This document shows, piece by piece, positions 59,644 to 64,000 of a stretch of DNA of 64,000 nt (its first letter is position 1; each line of letters opens with the position of its first letter). Position numbers and translations under genes: made by a program. Location of the stretch: NCBI RefSeq assembly GCF_001577835.2, contig NC_029521.1, forward strand, positions 9,972,255 to 10,036,254, in the 5' to 3' direction. The notes beneath the pieces are model-generated. The model made no database searches. It saw only the letters and a program-made list of their open reading frames with translations, and was not told the origin of the DNA. This DNA is from Coturnix japonica. Its lineage: Eukaryota; Chordata; Aves; Galliformes; Phasianidae.

Positions 59644-62600
59644 CTATAAAATATAAAGATAAAAGGAAAATTACAGGTAACAGAAATACAATTGTGGGGA
59701 AAAAAAGGGATTAAATACCATACATTCCAGGAAACTGGCTTTCATATAAATATATTGAAATAAATCTGACAGCAGTAATGCTGCTTCACACCCTAAGGTG
59801 ACGCAGTAGCCACTTGTTTGTGAAAGTCTGTATTACTCAACATCCCCGTCACAAAGCTTATTAATAAACAAAGTTTAATTCCTGCCTAACATTCTTGATA
59901 AGACCTTCTTGATAAATGTGTTACGTAGGTTAGTTTCATGTAAAAGGAAACTCGAACCAAGCAGTCAAGACTTATTTGAGTCTTAAAGTGGATCAATAAA
60001 GCCTGGTGTATGTGACTGGCAGGCAGCAGCATGGTGATTGCTTTAAGCCTTTATCCCTATGGAATGAGGCTGCTGTGTCCATCCCTTCCTCGTATACAGA
60101 CACACAGGCTGGCCAGTGAGCTGGACTGGAACTTGTCAGGTGTTGAAACTAACTCAGACCAAAAAAACCCCAAAATCAAAATTAAAAAACCCACCAAGAG
60201 TCCTAAGGAGGAATAAGGGGAGGGGAGTGAAAAGGCAGGCCTCCATGAGCAGGAGAAGAAGAGATGACCTCCTCTTCTCTCTTTGGCAGTGACAGCTGAT
60301 GGTGGTTGGAAGTGCTTATTCAACTCCAGCTTATTTGTATTTCAAGGCATTTTAAAGGTTCAGTGGCATAACACTACAACCAACAGAAGATGCACTGATC
60401 TCCACAAGGTTGTAAATGTATCAAGTCGAAAATTTTTTGAACTTACGTTTTCGCTAACACTGCGTCAAATAGAACTACATTTTTTTTGTTGTTATTTATT
60501 TGTTAATCTTTTTTTTTTTTCTTTTTTTTTTTTTCCCAAGCATCTCTCAGATTCTTTCTTATCTGACAGGTCACAGGCACACCTCAGCTACTGAGGGTTT
60601 TGTAAGAGGCAATGTTTTCTGGCTTATTCTGCAACTTGCCAAGTCTTGGTAAAAAGTAAAAGTATTTATGACCTGACACAGAAGAGCCTGTAATAAGCTC
60701 CCTTTATATTCAGTGTTGTGTTGAGGCCAAGACAGAAAAAAAACATGGAATGGTTTAAAACACACAACGGTAAGTACAAGAAATTAATTTAAACTGTTCT
60801 GTGTTTTCAAATACTATAAAACTAAAAACTTGACTACGTCACATTTGGCACACAAGTACTATATTTATATGCTTCTATACGCTCAAATGGATGAACATAT
60901 TTTTAAATACGCTATATATGAAATGAAGAAGCATTATTAAAAAAAGAAAAAAAAAGTTTGCATAAACAAAATGTTCGTGAGGGAATGTTTTTCATAAAAC
61001 ACTTCCTCCTCTTACACACAGTTGTAACTGCTGTTGTCATAGCACTAGACTAAAGATATACAGCTTTTAAATGCATTTCACCTGCTTGCATAGTTTTCTG
61101 AATATCTAGTATGGGACTAAAAGAAAACTGAGGCCTTTCCATATGTTTAGAAAGTAACAAATGGTTGAATGTATCCCGCAGATATTCCAACTCAATTCTT
61201 AAAAAATTATCATACTGTGTCTGAGACTCATTCTTTTATACAGAGGATTGTTGTTGTTTGGTTTTGTTGTTGTTTGTTTTTTTTTAAAGTGAAAGGTAAA
61301 AACAATATGATCTTTAATGATGCAGTCTTCTGAATTCTGAGGGTGCATTTCATACCACGAAGTAATGGCAAAACTTCAAGACTAAAATGTTTCTAAGACT
61401 TCTCAATAGAGAATCAACCAATTTTTGCTAATTAAGGCATATTTTGACACAGTCTCAAGGAGAAAAAGGGTAAAGAGGAGGAAATTCTGAAAACACAAAG
61501 AGCATTTCTGAATGCTGGGGTGTTTCCCTGCATGCAGGCCTGTGCAACACACGGGCCATGAGCTGGCACTGTAGCTTGGCTGCTGGTGTGTGGGGATCCT
61601 CACAGCAGCCCCTCGCAGCAAGAGGAAAATCCAAGGGCCCAGCTGGGTGCAGTGCTGGGCCAGCAGGGAAGGATGGAGGGCTGAGAGGAGCAGGCACTGT
61701 GAGGGTGTGTTGGACCTGGCAGAATTTGGAGAGGGCATCCAGTGCTCCTGAACTGATCACTGTAGGGCTCTCATCAGGCATCCGCACCCTGTGCCTCTGC
61801 TGTGTGTGGTGTGAGTGTGGGTCATCTCTGTCTACATGAGGTGTACCCTTCTGCCTGGCTGAGCACTGCACTGAAGCACTAATGAATGACCCCACATGCG
61901 CCAGCAGGTCCAGCTGCCCGTGGTACATTCCCCAGCTTGGTTCCAGCTCACAGACAGTGCAGCGAGGTGCCTGGCTCAGCCTGGTTCCACAACAGTCACC
62001 AATAGCTAAACCTGCTGACATCATTTACCTGAGCGTGACTGAGCTCACAGATATTTCTAAGCGCTATGCTCTCCACACTGCACAGCTCTTGCTTCATTCA
62101 GCTACAGCAATTTCAGTTTCACACCGAGTGCCTCCATCAGCAATACTCACAGTACTATAGTAAAGGTATATTTTCTTGTCACCAAGGAACAATTGCCTGA
62201 CCCATATCAGTGTACAGTGCTACTTAAATACCTGAAGAAAAACTGAGCTTTTTATTTCACCTATTGATATTACTCATATGGCATCCTTAAGGGCTCAGAC
62301 CCCCAGTTGCCAACACGACCCACATCTCCTGAGGGACACGCCATGGTCATGCTGTGTGACAGACACAGCCTGGCTCCAGCACAGACACTGCTCACGGAGG
62401 GCTTCTCCCAGTGTCTGGAGCCTGCCCTCCCCAACGAGGCTGCCTGGTGGCACAGTGCTGTCATGGGACAGGGAACAGGCACGCACACAGCAACAGCACA
62501 GACAGGTATAAACCTGAGGCACAGAGTGAACACTTCTCTCAGAAAAATACATTGTGCGGCAGACTTTGGACCAGACAGAAGATACAAGTACAGGAATGCA

Positions 62601-63337
62601 TGACTTAAATGAAAATCCAACCCTAGTGCTAAGAAATGTAATCTTCAGAAGGTGGGTAGTTGAACAGATGCCTCCAGCAGCTCACTCCCAGCACTAGCAG
62701 TGGGTGGCTGTGGACATTACTTCTGTCCTTAACACTAGGATCATCTCCATTTAGTCACATGCTGCGCTCAACTCTGGCTAAGGAGGCAGAAGATGTCCTT
62801 GTTGTTCATTTGCAGCACTTGCATGGCATGGGAGCAGGACGTTTGCTGCTGAGTGCTGGTGGCAGGGCCCAGAGCCAGGGATGGACCCCACTGTCAGGCA
62901 CCATGAGGCTGAAACTGAGCCAGCACATGGCTCAGTGGGCACCATGTGGCCCGAGCCTGGCCCAACTCCTCCTAATCCAGAGGCTGCAGCAGTTCCAGGG
63001 CTTGGACTCACACACACGAGTGCCTTCATCTGGTGACAAGGGGATTGGGAGATCTCTCTAGGCAGACACTCTACCTGCTGTTTCAAAAGACACTTGCCTC
63101 CCCACTATGAGGAGGACACAGCTGGCACATCACACAGCTGCTTAAAACAGAAGAGTTTCCACAGCAAGCCAGGAGAGCCCTGTCACCTCAGCTGCAGTGA
63201 CTACACCCATGTACCCAAGCATGAGACGATGGCATGTGCTGTGGAAGCGGCTCCCCATCCCCACACCCATCCCGCCCTCCCACCGCCATGTCAAGCACAC
63301 TCTATGGCAGGCAGATGATAGTATGACACAGACTTAC
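59644..63337 (-). other. ZMIZ1: ZMIZ1 last intron
   Basis: This 3.7-kb intron has a GTAAGTC donor and a TTTATAG acceptor. The half next to the terminal exon is AT-rich, with T-runs on + at 60481-60535. The half from about 61.5 to 63.3 kb is much richer in GC, with open frames on both strands (- at 61455-62024, + at 62660-63061). None of these has a recognisable family or conserved exon border, and they are taken as chance. Confidence 0.88.
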
Positions 63338-63586
63338 ATCCAGCGAGGGCTCCGGCATGTCAGGTGCTCCCTGTCCACCAGCCTGACCCTCTAAGGCTGA
63401 GGAGGGATTAAAGGTCAGGTCACTGTGTGGATGGTTGCCAGAAGCGGCCGGGGGTGGCTGCCGGGACTGCTGGCTGGGAGGCCCGCTGTGATGTAATGGC
63501 TGCCCTGACTGGCTGCTGGGGTGAGGGACGTGCAAACCTTGCTGCATGGAAGTATGGGACTGATCAGTGCTGCCGGGATGAGGGAT
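63338..63586 (-). CDS. ZMIZ1: ZMIZ1 penultimate coding exon
   Basis: This exon has 83 codons in phase 0, between AG (63587-63588) and GT (63336-63337). It begins [20 protein letters not shown] and ends [12 protein letters not shown], continuing directly into LLPEL of the terminal exon, as in vertebrate ZMIZ1. The middle is Pro/Gln/Ser/His-rich ([20 protein letters not shown]), differing from the mammalian form, which has a longer Pro run. The flanks ([12 protein letters not shown] and [15 protein letters not shown]) are close to identical. It is an intrinsically disordered part of the C-terminal activation region. Confidence 0.97.
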
Positions 63587-64000
63587 CTGCGGAGGAGGAA
63601 AAAAGCAGGAAAAGAAAGTGAGGCCACAAGGTACAGTGCTCGCGGTGCCTGACTCTGTAACCGCATGTTGAAAGGAAACAACAAAAATGAATTTAAAAGA
63701 CCAAAAAAAGGAAAAAAAGAAAAAAAAAAGAAAAAAAAAAGCATAATTTCAAAAGAAAGCTCCATATCCCAATGTTGGAGGAAATGTTTCAGCTTTTTGG
63801 AGGTCATCTGCAATGGGGAAATAAACACTGGGTTTGTGCTGCTGCATTTGTTTCACTGTAATGTGGGAAACTGTGGCTGAAGGCACAAATCAAGCAGCCC
63901 ACGGGGCTGAAGGGGGCTGATACTGCTGCTCAGTGTGAGCCAGGCAGATGCTTTGCCCTTGAAAAATTTCGGGAATGAATGGAGGATTTGTTGAATAATG
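63587..64000 (-). other. ZMIZ1: ZMIZ1 intron (partial, runs out of window)
   Basis: Non-coding sequence upstream of the penultimate exon, with an A-rich stretch on + (63703-63741), which is T-rich on the sense strand. No further exon is visible before the window ends. Confidence 0.85.

Overview
The window is vertebrate nuclear DNA, most likely from a galliform bird and probably chicken. It carries several 5'-truncated CR1 LINE tails and a short, internally deleted mariner of the chicken Galluhop type. It also has small introns with GT-AG borders and conserved coding exons that read as ZCCHC24, PPIF and ZMIZ1. These three genes are neighbours on human 10q22.3, and the same block is expected on a chicken chromosome syntenic to it. 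No prokaryotic operon, CRISPR array, tRNA or rRNA gene was seen, and no retroviral element was recognised.

Layout. (1) 1-19287, + strand: the 3' half of ZCCHC24. Only its last two coding exons (9635-9799 and 19174-19287) are in the window. The rest is intron, holding the mariner copy, one CR1 tail and microsatellites. (2) 19288 to about 25.7 kb: probable long ZCCHC24 3' UTR, with a 26-bp perfect palindrome and a recognisable ancient MIR-type SINE. (3) About 25.7-41.6 kb: intergenic DNA with no supported gene, ending in an isolated CpG-dense patch (40.44-40.68 kb) and a CR1 tail. (4) 41.6-49.1 kb, - strand: the complete PPIF gene (mitochondrial cyclophilin D). Its six coding exons add up to 204 residues with every splice phase consistent, and it has a CpG-island promoter with CCAAT and TATA-like boxes. 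(5) 49.1-55.1 kb: PPIF-ZMIZ1 intergenic DNA. (6) 55.1-64.0 kb, - strand: the 3' end of ZMIZ1, with a long 3' UTR, the terminal coding exon (59536-59643), a 3.7-kb intron and the penultimate coding exon (63338-63586).

The genes do not form one pathway. ZCCHC24 and PPIF converge tail to tail. ZMIZ1 and PPIF point the same way, with ZMIZ1 upstream. PPIF is a matrix peptidyl-prolyl isomerase and regulator of the permeability transition pore. ZMIZ1 is a PIAS-like transcriptional co-activator. ZCCHC24 is a little-studied zinc-finger protein.

I did not find a wholly new biological system. The best leads are the MIR remnant and palindrome in the ZCCHC24 3' region, the orphan CpG-dense patch at 40.5 kb, and a possible short divergent transcript from the PPIF promoter.
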